Positions 44,395-52,801 of a stretch of 64,000 nt of DNA are shown here, piece after piece; within the stretch, counting starts at the first letter, position 1; each line of letters begins with the position of its first letter. The DNA is taken from positions 1 through 64,000 of the forward strand of contig JAGOMA010000010.1 of NCBI GenBank assembly GCA_017993775.1, given 5' to 3'. Under the pieces are notes generated by a model. The model did no database searches. It worked only from the letters and a program-made list of their open reading frames with translations, and was not told the origin of the DNA. Made by a program: the position numbers and the translations under genes. This DNA comes from Chloroflexota bacterium (GTDB lineage: Bacteria; Chloroflexota; Anaerolineae; Promineifilales; Promineifilaceae).

Positions 44395-44401
44395 ATGGGC
44401 T

Positions 44402-45364
44402 ATGACCCAAGAAATCAAACCCTTTGCGCAAAAAATTATTGCCAACGTCGAACGCGTCATCATCGGCAAGCGCGACACGTTGGAGATGCTGTTGGTAGCC
44501 CTCCTATGCGAAGGCCACGTCTTGTTAGAAGATGTGCCCGGCGTAGGCAAAACAATGCTCGCCCGCGCTTTAGCCATCAGCATGGGCGTCGATTTTAAGC
44601 GGCTGCAATGCACTCCCGACCTGCTGCCCAACGACGTGACCGGCGTCTCTATTTTTGACCAAACCCAACAGGCTTTCACGTTCATCCCCGGCCCAACCTT
44701 CACCAACATTTTATTGGCCGATGAAATCAATCGGGCCACGCCGCGCACCCAATCGGCCCTTTTAGAGGCGATGGGAGAACGGCAGGTGACGGTAGATGGC
44801 GTGACGCGAGAATTGGAACGGCCGTTTTTTGTCATGGCCACGCAAAACCCGGTGGAATACGAAGGCACCTTCCCACTGCCAGAGGCCCAACTCGACCGGT
44901 TTTTCATCAAATTAAGCCTGGGCTACCTGGACGAGACCACCGAAAGCCAGATGCTGCTCAACCTGGGTGGCGTCCATCCAATTGAAACCCTGCGGAGTGT
45001 GAGTGACGGCCGTCAACTAACCGATCTCCTGCCCCAAGTCTGGCAGGTCCACGTCGATCAAACTCTCCGCGAATATATCGTGCGCCTGGTATTTGCCACT
45101 CGCCGCCACAAAGACCTGCTGCTTGGCGCCAGTCCGCGCGGCAGCCTGGCCCTCTATCGCGCTTCTCAGGCTTACGCCGCCCTCCAAGGACGCGACTTTG
45201 TGCTGCCCGACGACATCAAAAAACTAACCACGCCCATCCTGGCCCATCGCTGCCTCGTCCACCCCGAAAGCGCCCTGCGCGGCACAAAAATTGAATCTAT
45301 CCTGGCGGGCATCATCAACAATACCAGCCTGGATATCGGCGAATTAACAAGTTTGTCGGCATAA
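44402..45364 (+). CDS. MoxR-type AAA+ ATPase
   Basis: The 320-residue protein has Walker A (LLEDVPGVGKTMLARAL), Walker B (ILLADEINRATPRTQSALLEAMGERQVTVDG) and the MoxR sensor 1 MATQNPVEYEGTFPLPEAQLDRFF. Start ATG 44402 is preferred over ATG 44366. MoxR ATPases act as chaperones that activate partner proteins, often with VWA/DUF58 and TgpA-like partners, which follow directly. Same strand and near (64 bases) the ubiquitin-like locus, so cotranscription is possible. Confidence 0.92.
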   Translation: MTQEIKPFAQKIIANVERVIIGKRDTLEMLLVALLCEGHVLLEDVPGVGKTMLARALAISMGVDFKRLQCTPDLLPNDVTGVSIFDQTQQAFTFIPGPTFTNILLADEINRATPRTQSALLEAMGERQVTVDGVTRELERPFFVMATQNPVEYEGTFPLPEAQLDRFFIKLSLGYLDETTESQMLLNLGGVHPIETLRSVSDGRQLTDLLPQVWQVHVDQTLREYIVRLVFATRRHKDLLLGASPRGSLALYRASQAYAALQGRDFVLPDDIKKLTTPILAHRCLVHPESALRGTKIESILAGIINNTSLDIGELTSLSA

Positions 45365-45432
45365 CTCAATCAATCGCAGGTGTATGGTACATCTTGCGGT
45401 GACAGGTAGATGCACCGTCAGGTAAGTCGCTT

Positions 45433-46710
45433 ATGGGGCAATTCTTCGGTCTGATCATCATCTTAATGCTGGTGGCCTTCCTGCTGAGAGTTGATTTCAT
45501 TTTTTATCTGGTTTACGTCAGCATTGGCCTCTACGCCTGGAACCGGTGGTATACGCCGCGCATTCTGGGCCATATTTTGGCGCGCCGCGACTTTACCGAT
45601 CACGCTTTTTGGGGGGAAGATGTACAGATTGTCTTGCGCCTGGAAAATACAAGCCGCCTGGGTGTGCCCTGGCTGCATTTGCGTGAATCGGTTGCGGTGG
45701 AATTAGAGACTCGCCAGGCGACAAATCGCGTTTTTTCCCTGCGCGGCCATGAAACAACCGAATTTTCCTACTATGTGCAAACGCGCCGCCGGGGCTACTA
45801 TCGTCTCGGCCCCATGCGTCTAAAAACGAGCGATTTATTCGGCCTGTTTGCCGAACAGGCGCGCAGCCTGCCGGCCGATTATTTGACCGTTTATCCGCGC
45901 ATTTGGACCCTGAGCCAGCTAAATTTGCCCTCCAGGCTGCCGTTCGGCGTAATTGGCAGCCACCAACGCCTGTTTGAAGACCCGGCGCGGCCAATGGGCG
46001 TACGCCAGTTTCGTTCCGGGGACTCGCTGCGGCAGATCAATTGGAAGGCCAGCGCCCATACGCACAGCCAACATTTACTGGTTAAGACATACGAACCGGC
46101 AATTTCATTGGAAACGGCCGTCTTCCTCAATTTACATACCGGCGATTACATTGGCCGAGATCGCGCGTACACCATCGAATGGGCCATCGAAGTGGCCGCT
46201 TCCCTGGCTACTCACCTGGTCGACTTACGCCAGCCGGTTGGTCTGGTAAGCAACGGTATCGACCCGCTGCACCAGTCAGAAGGCCAACCCATCGAATTTG
46301 ATGAACAAAGCGGCCGTCTGCTTATCTCCAAGACAACCCAAACCTCACAAGCCGCTTTACCTCCGGCGATCCCGCCGCGTCCTGGCCGCCCACACCTTAT
46401 GAAAATTTTAGAGCAGCTGGCCCGCCTGGAAGCCGGGGAGACGGTGTCTTTTAGCCAATGGGCGGCCACAGCATGCCTGGATTTAAGCTGGGGCGTCACC
46501 ATCCTGGTGATCAATCCCAGCGGCAACGAGGCTAGCTGCCAGACCCTGCATCGGCTGGTACGCGCCGGATTTAACCCCATCCTGTTGGTTGTAGAACCAG
46601 ACAGCGAATTCAGCCGGGTGCGCGAACGCGCCCGACATTTGGGCTTTGCCGCGTATCATGTTACGGAAAAACGCGATTTGGAACGATGGCAACGGCCGTT
46701 TCCCAGCTAA
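45433..46710 (+). CDS. DUF58-domain membrane protein
   Basis: The 425-residue protein has an N-terminal membrane pair (FGLIIILMLVAFLLRVDFIFYLVYV), a middle beta region and the DUF58 signature RPMGVRQFRSGDSLRQINWKASAHT, followed by a VWA-like C-terminal part. DUF58 proteins are MoxR partners. The start at ATG 45433 lacks a strong ribosome site. The stop is 2 bases before the next ATG, so the genes are coupled. Confidence 0.88.
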   Translation: MGQFFGLIIILMLVAFLLRVDFIFYLVYVSIGLYAWNRWYTPRILGHILARRDFTDHAFWGEDVQIVLRLENTSRLGVPWLHLRESVAVELETRQATNRVFSLRGHETTEFSYYVQTRRRGYYRLGPMRLKTSDLFGLFAEQARSLPADYLTVYPRIWTLSQLNLPSRLPFGVIGSHQRLFEDPARPMGVRQFRSGDSLRQINWKASAHTHSQHLLVKTYEPAISLETAVFLNLHTGDYIGRDRAYTIEWAIEVAASLATHLVDLRQPVGLVSNGIDPLHQSEGQPIEFDEQSGRLLISKTTQTSQAALPPAIPPRPGRPHLMKILEQLARLEAGETVSFSQWAATACLDLSWGVTILVINPSGNEASCQTLHRLVRAGFNPILLVVEPDSEFSRVRERARHLGFAAYHVTEKRDLERWQRPFPS

Positions 46711-46712
46711 CC

Positions 46713-48407
46713 ATGACCACGAAACCAACCACCCAACCCACAGACACGCCGTCGCCCGCCGCAGCCTCATGGTCGCACACCATCATCCAACCCGCGCTGC
46801 TTATCACCAACACCCTCGCTTTACTCGGCGCTCTCATAGGCGTTCTGGGCGTCGCCGATAACGGCCGTCCCTGGTCGTTGGTAATGCTTTTGGGCTTATT
46901 CGTCGCTCTGGAAAGTTACGCCACCACCGTCTGGCTTGCACATCCAGACCGCCGCCTGGTAGAACATTCCCGCTACCGCGCTGCCGAACTAGTTTTCTTA
47001 CTGTTGTTAACCCGCCTATTCACCTGGGTAGTACAAGGCAACTGGCCCTCAATGCAATTATGGACAACGTATCTATTTGAACCACTGCGCCTGATATCCG
47101 ACCCCTATTTCATCGGCACAGTGATATTGGTGTACGCGGTCTGGTATCGCACCGTCACCACCAGCAACCTCTTCATTCGTTTATCGCCCGATCTGGCCGA
47201 GCAGGCATACTACACCACTCCACGGGGAGAACGATTGGAAGCCAACCTGCCCATGCCCATCGACCGCAAAGCGTTGCAGCACAATTTTGTCCAGCAATTT
47301 TTAGGCGGGGCGATTCTCATGCTGTTTTGTGCATCGCTTATCAGCATTGATTTTGCCACAGTGCAAAATATCTCTAATCCCCTGACGACCGGAATCGGCC
47401 GTTTGGGATTATCCACCGGCATATTGTGGGCCTTGCTCCTGTATTTTCTGACCGGCTTTTTGTTATTTAGCCAGGGACGTCTGGCCATGTTAGAAGCGCG
47501 CTGGCTGTCTGAAGAAGCGATACGAAGCCCAGGCATCGGCCGTAATTGGTACCGCCGCACAGTATTCATCTTATTAGCGATTGGTTTGGCAGCGGCTTTT
47601 TTGCCCGTGGGATCCACATTTTTATTTGGCCAGCTCATGCAAGCTCTCATTTTTGGGGTAATGTGGCTTTTAACGGCAATTACTTTCCTGGGTTCCCTTC
47701 TCATCTATTATCTGCTGGCTTTGCTCTTTCCCCTCCGAAGCGCAAATCCAGAAGTGCCCGAAATCCCCAAACCCCAACAACCGCTACTCCCTCCATTTCC
47801 AAATGAACAAACCGCCCCAGATCCCACAATGCAGATGGTTTTTACTTCGGCATTTTGGGCCGTTGTCATCGTTTTGAGTATTGTCGCTGTAAGCTTTTTT
47901 ATCCGCGAACGGGGCCTGAAGTTTAATTCCTCCCTGCTGCGCCAGTTCTGGCAAGCGCTGCTTGCCTGGGCACGCTCCTGGTGGTCGGGAGTCCAATCAC
48001 AAGTGAAAGCCGCGCGCCAAAGTCTTCAAACCCGCCGCCAAGCTGCGCCACAAACGCCCAATTCAACCCCCCCCTGGCGCTTTGTGCGCCTGAGCGCCTT
48101 ATCGCCGCGCCAGAAAGTGCGCTATTTTTATCTCTCCACGCTCAAACGCGCCGAAAAAGGGGGCATCCCGCGACAGGAAAGTGAAACGCCATCGGAATTC
48201 GCCAACGACCTCAAACTGAATTGGCCAGAGACCAGTCCGGAAATCGAAGATTTAACCGAAGCGTTCTTGCTGGCCCGTTACAGCCGCCAACCGATCGCCG
48301 AAACCGACATTCCACCGATAAAAGCCAAGTGGGAACGGCTAAAAGCCATCATACGCCACAAAACTCAAGCTTACACAGCGGCACAGGAAACGCCACTCAA
48401 CGACTGA
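46713..48407 (+). CDS. Multi-pass membrane protein with C-terminal DUF4129-like domain
   Basis: The 564-residue protein has about eight TM helices, then a cytoplasmic-type C-terminal domain (VRYFYLSTLKRAEKGGIPRQ, EDLTEAFLLARYSRQPI) that resembles DUF4129. The usual TgpA partner of MoxR/DUF58 has a transglutaminase core between TMs; I see no Cys-His-Asp transglutaminase motif here. The ATG follows the DUF58 stop by 2 bases. It overlaps the convergent gene at 48397 by 11 bases. Confidence 0.75.
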   Translation: MTTKPTTQPTDTPSPAAASWSHTIIQPALLITNTLALLGALIGVLGVADNGRPWSLVMLLGLFVALESYATTVWLAHPDRRLVEHSRYRAAELVFLLLLTRLFTWVVQGNWPSMQLWTTYLFEPLRLISDPYFIGTVILVYAVWYRTVTTSNLFIRLSPDLAEQAYYTTPRGERLEANLPMPIDRKALQHNFVQQFLGGAILMLFCASLISIDFATVQNISNPLTTGIGRLGLSTGILWALLLYFLTGFLLFSQGRLAMLEARWLSEEAIRSPGIGRNWYRRTVFILLAIGLAAAFLPVGSTFLFGQLMQALIFGVMWLLTAITFLGSLLIYYLLALLFPLRSANPEVPEIPKPQQPLLPPFPNEQTAPDPTMQMVFTSAFWAVVIVLSIVAVSFFIRERGLKFNSSLLRQFWQALLAWARSWWSGVQSQVKAARQSLQTRRQAAPQTPNSTPPWRFVRLSALSPRQKVRYFYLSTLKRAEKGGIPRQESETPSEFANDLKLNWPETSPEIEDLTEAFLLARYSRQPIAETDIPPIKAKWERLKAIIRHKTQAYTAAQETPLND

Positions 48408-48945
48408 CAATCGCCGACAATAAGCCCCAAATCAGCAGTCCGGTTAGCAAGCGAAATAAGGTCGGATTCAAGACCAGCCCAATTTCGCCTAAAATCCACT
48501 TGAAAACAGCGCCAACAATCGCCCCAAATAAAATGCCAACGAGTCCGCCCTTTAACGCCCTATCCGGCACTGTTAGCGCAACACCGATGACCGCGCCGAC
48601 AAGCATCGCATACATTGTGTAGACAACTGCGTTCAAGATCAATTGGCCGACAACCGTTCCTGTAGCCCCATCCAGGGAATTAAGGATTTGCCCCATGCTG
48701 CTCCCGGTTACCTGGCCAATTAACACCAACTGATAGACGGCCATCCCCAGTCCCAAAAGCAGGCCGATCAACAGTGACCGCCCCAATGCGTCTGGCGTTT
48801 GAATAATGGGAATGACGATGGCGCCCACGATCAGTCCGGCGATGATGCCGTCTAGCGCTCCGGAGGACAGCGTAGTCCATATATCCAGCATGATCATGGT
48901 GAAAATTCCCACCCCAGACGTAGAACTCAACAGCAAATGGTCCAT
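48397..48945 (-). CDS. Small multi-pass membrane protein, unknown function
   Basis: The 182-residue protein has several Gly-rich hydrophobic segments (GIIAGLIVGAIVIPIIQ, LLIGLLLGLGMAVYQLVLIG, AMLVGAVIGVALTV, GGLVGILFGAIVGAVFKWIL). A GGAAGGAAA site precedes the ATG. I do not recognise a family. Its 3' end overlaps that of the DUF4129 gene. Confidence 0.6.
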   Translation of the reverse strand: MDHLLLSSTSGVGIFTMIMLDIWTTLSSGALDGIIAGLIVGAIVIPIIQTPDALGRSLLIGLLLGLGMAVYQLVLIGQVTGSSMGQILNSLDGATGTVVGQLILNAVVYTMYAMLVGAVIGVALTVPDRALKGGLVGILFGAIVGAVFKWILGEIGLVLNPTLFRLLTGLLIWGLLSAIVSR

Positions 48946-49178
48946 AACTCGATTTCCTTCCCATCCTCATATATTCAGGTGCGTAACCCTGAGCAGTGAA
49001 ATTGAGATTAGTGTTTCCAAATGATTGGCACATCTACCCGGCCAAAAAGGTTAACTGAATTATAACGAAATAATGACTAGCCTTACAATTCCTGGCATTT
49101 GCTGCCGGGACGCATAGAATTGGCAGGCTTGAATCTGGAACAAACGCAGTCAGCCTGCGGGAAGGAGAAGGTTTTTTG

Positions 49179-50714
49179 ATGAAACAAATAGTGGAGTGCG
49201 TGCCAAATTTCAGCAACGGCCGTAACCCCGAAATCTACAACGGCATCGCTGAAACCATCCGGTCTGTGCCAGGAGTCCACGTCCTGGACGTCAGCGCCGA
49301 TCCTGACCACAATCGCACCGTCATCACCTTCGTTGGCTCCCTGGCTCACGTGGAAGAAGCCGCGTTCCAGGCCATCGCTTTTGCGGCGCAGCACATCAAC
49401 CTGGAGACCCATACCGGCGAACACCCGCGCATCGGAGCCACCGATGTTTGTCCCTTCATTCCCATCAAAAACGCCTCTATCGCTGACTGCATCGCCCTGG
49501 CCAACCGGCTGGGCGAACGTGTGGGCCGAGAACTTGGCGTCGCTGTTTACCTCTACGGCGACGCAGCCACTCGCCCAGAACGCAAAACCCTCTCAGCCAT
49601 CCGCAAAGGGGAATATGAACTATGGAAGCAGCAGGTGGCAACCAACCCGGATCGCCTGCCAGATTATGGTCCAGCCGAAGCCAGAACCTGGGGCGCAACT
49701 GTGATTGGGGTACGGCCGTTCCTCATCGCCTACAACCTCTACCTGAACACCGACAACCCGGACATCGCCGACCAGATTGCCCACAGCGTGCGTTTCATTG
49801 GCGGCGGACTCCGTTTTGTCCAGGCCAAAGGATTCCTCGTCGAAGGCCAGGCCCAGGTCAGCATGAACCTTACCGATTTCGAAAAAACGCCTATCTTTCG
49901 GGTGCAGGAAATGGTGCGCCGCGAAGCTGCCCGCCACGGCCTCACCATTACCAAAGCTGAACTCGTGGGCATGACACCGCAAAAAGCGCTTCTGGACGCC
50001 GCCAAATGGTACCTGCAAATCGACGATCTGAAAGATGAACAAGTGCTGGAATATCGCCTGCAAGAAGTCGCCGCCGAAACGGTAGAGCCTACACCTGACC
50101 TTACCCCACGTGCGTTCATCGAGGCCACCGCCGCCGCCACACCGGCGCCAGGCGGCGGATCGGTAGCCGCCCTGGCCGGCGCACTTGCCGCCGCCCTCAC
50201 CCAAATGGTCGCCGGATTAACCCTGGGACGCAAAAAGTACGCCGCTGTTCAAGACCGGGCGCAAGCCATCCTGGCCGAAGCCGACCATTTGCGCCAAAAA
50301 CTCACGGCCGCCGTGGCCGAAGACGCCGCCGCCTACGGCCGTGTGATGGACGCCTTCCGCCAAAAAGAGGTAGACCCGGCCAGCCGCGCTGCGGCTATCG
50401 AAACTGCCACCATAGGCGCCGGTGACGTTCCCTTACGCGTCGCTCACCTCAGCCGCGACGTCATTTTCCTGGCTCAAAAAATTGTGGAAGTCGGCAATCT
50501 CAACGCCATCACCGATGCGGCGGCGGGTGCGCTGCTGGCGCAAACGGCCGTGCGCATCGCCGCGCTCAACGTCAAAGTCAACGCCGTCAACCTGCAAGAT
50601 CAGGCTTTGGCCGCTAACTGGCAGCAGCAAACCAGCGCCCTGGAAACCGAAGTGGACCGCCTGCTGGCCGATATTCTGGCGCTGGTGGGCGAACGGAGTG
50701 GATTTACCCTGTGA
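49179..50714 (+). CDS. ftcD: Bifunctional glutamate formiminotransferase/formiminotetrahydrofolate cyclodeaminase
   Basis: The 511-residue protein joins a formiminotransferase (KQIVECVPNFSNGR, DHNRTVITFVG, GEHPRIGATDVCPFIP, about 1-300) to a cyclodeaminase (about 315-511, TPAPGGGSVAALAGALAAAL, GRVMDAFRQK, NLNAITDAAAGALLAQTAV). It moves the formimino group of formiminoglutamate to tetrahydrofolate and releases ammonia, which links histidine breakdown to one-carbon metabolism. ATG 49179 is chosen; an adjacent TTG at 49176 is a possible start. No hut genes are in the window. It overlaps the next gene by 4 bases (GTGA). Confidence 0.93.
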   Translation: MKQIVECVPNFSNGRNPEIYNGIAETIRSVPGVHVLDVSADPDHNRTVITFVGSLAHVEEAAFQAIAFAAQHINLETHTGEHPRIGATDVCPFIPIKNASIADCIALANRLGERVGRELGVAVYLYGDAATRPERKTLSAIRKGEYELWKQQVATNPDRLPDYGPAEARTWGATVIGVRPFLIAYNLYLNTDNPDIADQIAHSVRFIGGGLRFVQAKGFLVEGQAQVSMNLTDFEKTPIFRVQEMVRREAARHGLTITKAELVGMTPQKALLDAAKWYLQIDDLKDEQVLEYRLQEVAAETVEPTPDLTPRAFIEATAAATPAPGGGSVAALAGALAAALTQMVAGLTLGRKKYAAVQDRAQAILAEADHLRQKLTAAVAEDAAAYGRVMDAFRQKEVDPASRAAAIETATIGAGDVPLRVAHLSRDVIFLAQKIVEVGNLNAITDAAAGALLAQTAVRIAALNVKVNAVNLQDQALAANWQQQTSALETEVDRLLADILALVGERSGFTL

Positions 50715-51847
50715 CACGGCCGTTTCCCCTTCTGTTCCTGACTCTATTCATGCTTTTGGCCCTGTGGGGTCTGTCTGGCTGCCAGCAAAACGCTGCCGGG
50801 CAAGAAATAACGGCCGTCACCCAGCCCTCTCCCACGGCCATTTTGCCCACCATCCCGCCCACCAACACCATCATGCCACCCCCGCCACCTACCCTGGCCC
50901 TTACAGCGACTCCCGTTTTCGCGCCACCTTCATTCGCCGCCGTCGATCCGAACGCAGTAGCCAATTCCAAACAAACGGCCGCAGTGACGGCAACGGCCGT
51001 GGCCAACGCGCCAACCGCTACGGAAACGGCCGTATCCACCGAAACCACCACCCCGCAACCCACCTTCACGCCGCCCGCTCTCCCCTTCACCTCCAACGAC
51101 GACCATTACTGGCTCCAACGCCCCATCGCCGAAGGCGGCACAGTCTGGACAGACAAATCCTACCCTTACGGCAGCACTCGAGGCGGAACCCTTAGCCCCC
51201 ACCACGGCGTCGAGTTCTACGTCCCCACGGGCACAGAAGTCCTCGCCGCCGCCAGCGGAACCGTGGTCGTCGCCGGCGACGACCTCAGCCTGGCCTATGG
51301 ACCGCAAACCAATTTTTATGGCAATCTGGTGGTGGTTCAACTGGATTCCACCCTGGAAGGACAGGCGGTCTACAACCTCTACGGCCATCTGTCCAAAATT
51401 CTGGTTGTAGAAGGCCAAAAAGTCAACGCTCTGGAACCCATCGCCCTGTCCGGCGCAACCGGCGTCGCCGATGGCCCTCACCTGCATTTTGAAGTGCGCC
51501 TGGGAGCCAACAGCTACGACAACACCCGCAACCCGCTCCTATGGCTTTATCCCTTCCCCGATTTTGGCGCAGTCGCCGGGCGCATTACCCGTCAAAATGG
51601 CTCCCTGGTGGAAGAAGCGCCCATCTCTCTGCGCCGCATCGACGCCGAATCACGCTATCTGGCCACAACTTCCTACGCCGGCACAACCGTCAACCCCGAC
51701 GACCACTGGCAGGAAAATTTTGCCCTCGACGATGTGCCCGCCGGTTATTATGAAATTACCGTCGGCAGCGGCAAAACCAAAGTCACCCAAGAATTGTGGG
51801 TTTTCCCCTATCGCACCAGTTTTGTAGACATAACAATTGCAGATTAA
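50711..51847 (+). CDS. M23-family lipoprotein peptidase
   Basis: The 378-residue protein starts at GTG 50711 and has a lipoprotein signal with the lipobox LSGC, Cys24. A Thr/Pro-rich linker is followed by a LytM/M23 domain with HHGVEFYVPTGTEVLAAASG, YGHLSKI and DGPHLHFEV. The usual HxxxD metal motif is HxxxE here; the HxH pair is kept. It should be tethered at the outer face of the membrane and cut or bind peptidoglycan-type crosslinks. Zinc site and activity are uncertain because of the Glu. A C-terminal beta domain follows. Confidence 0.88.
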   Translation: MTRPFPLLFLTLFMLLALWGLSGCQQNAAGQEITAVTQPSPTAILPTIPPTNTIMPPPPPTLALTATPVFAPPSFAAVDPNAVANSKQTAAVTATAVANAPTATETAVSTETTTPQPTFTPPALPFTSNDDHYWLQRPIAEGGTVWTDKSYPYGSTRGGTLSPHHGVEFYVPTGTEVLAAASGTVVVAGDDLSLAYGPQTNFYGNLVVVQLDSTLEGQAVYNLYGHLSKILVVEGQKVNALEPIALSGATGVADGPHLHFEVRLGANSYDNTRNPLLWLYPFPDFGAVAGRITRQNGSLVEEAPISLRRIDAESRYLATTSYAGTTVNPDDHWQENFALDDVPAGYYEITVGSGKTKVTQELWVFPYRTSFVDITIAD

Positions 51848-51878
51848 TGGTTCAGGCAACAAACGCCGGACACACAAA

Positions 51879-51936
51879 GACCCGCAGGGTTTGGCCCGGT
51901 ATGATGCTAATTACTCGAGGTCAAACCCTTCGGGTC
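51879..51936. terminator. Inverted repeat between convergent M23 and SDR genes
   Basis: GACCCGCAGGGTTTG (51879-51893) pairs with CAAACCCTTCGGGTC (51922-51936), one mismatch, in the gap between the two convergent genes. It is a member of the same hairpin family as 21619 and 32989. Confidence 0.65.
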
Positions 51937-51943
51937 TACCGTG

Positions 51944-52801
51944 TTAATCCAGCCGATGCAGGCCCACCTGGCCAGCCACAATGCGGTCTAGCCAGCGATC
52001 AGGCAGCCAACGGGGGAGAAGCCAGCCCGATAATTTTTTACGGGGAATAGGATAACGCGTTTTTGGCTGCTCTTTTTCCAGGGCGGCGATGATGATGTTG
52101 CTCACCTTCTCCACGGGAATGGCCGATGCGCGCCGTTCGGCGACTGATTCGGCCTGCATCCGGGCGATGATGTCGCCGTATGGCGTGTCTTCGTACTGCG
52201 CCGCGCCTGCGCTGGCTTTGTCGATGATCGGCGTGCTGGTTGTGCCCGGTTCCACGACGATGACGTCGATGCCATACACCATCAACTCGCGGCGCAGGGC
52301 ATCGGACAGCGCTTCCAGGGCATGTTTGGAAGCAGCATACGCGCCAAAAAACGGGTACGAAATCCGGCCACTGACAGAGCTGACATTGACGATACGGCCG
52401 TGCGGCTCTGGCGCGCCAGGGCGGGCGCCCAACAGCGGCAAAAACTGCTGTGTCACATCCAGCAAGCCGAACAAATTCACCTCAAACTGTCGGCGAAAAT
52501 CATCCAAAGGCATATGCATGAGCGGGCCAAGGGTGGAGATGCCTGCGTTATTGACCAACCCGGCCAGGTTTTGCTCCCCCAGCGCGGTTTGAACGAGGGA
52601 AACGGCCGTTTCCACCCCCGCATGGTCGGTCACATCAAACAACAGCGGCGTAAACCGCTCGCCCAACTCTGCCTGCACCCGGTCGGCGTCGGCTTGTTGG
52701 CGCACACTGCCATAAACCCGATAACCATAGGCCACAAGCTGCGCCGCTGTGGCGTAACCAATTCCCGTAGAAACGCCAGTAATAACGACTGATTTTGTCA
52801 C
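51944..52801 (-). CDS. Short-chain dehydrogenase/reductase
   Basis: The 285-residue protein has the SDR cofactor loop VITGVSTGIGYATA, NNAGIS, the catalytic Ser in VNVSSVSGRISYPFFG and Tyr-Lys in AYAASKHALEALSDALRREL, and a C-terminal extension. It reduces or oxidises an unknown alcohol/carbonyl with NAD(P)H. It overlaps the MoeA-like gene by 4 bases (ATGA), which suggests coupled translation. Confidence 0.88.
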   Translation of the reverse strand: MTKSVVITGVSTGIGYATAAQLVAYGYRVYGSVRQQADADRVQAELGERFTPLLFDVTDHAGVETAVSLVQTALGEQNLAGLVNNAGISTLGPLMHMPLDDFRRQFEVNLFGLLDVTQQFLPLLGARPGAPEPHGRIVNVSSVSGRISYPFFGAYAASKHALEALSDALRRELMVYGIDVIVVEPGTTSTPIIDKASAGAAQYEDTPYGDIIARMQAESVAERRASAIPVEKVSNIIIAALEKEQPKTRYPIPRKKLSGWLLPRWLPDRWLDRIVAGQVGLHRLD

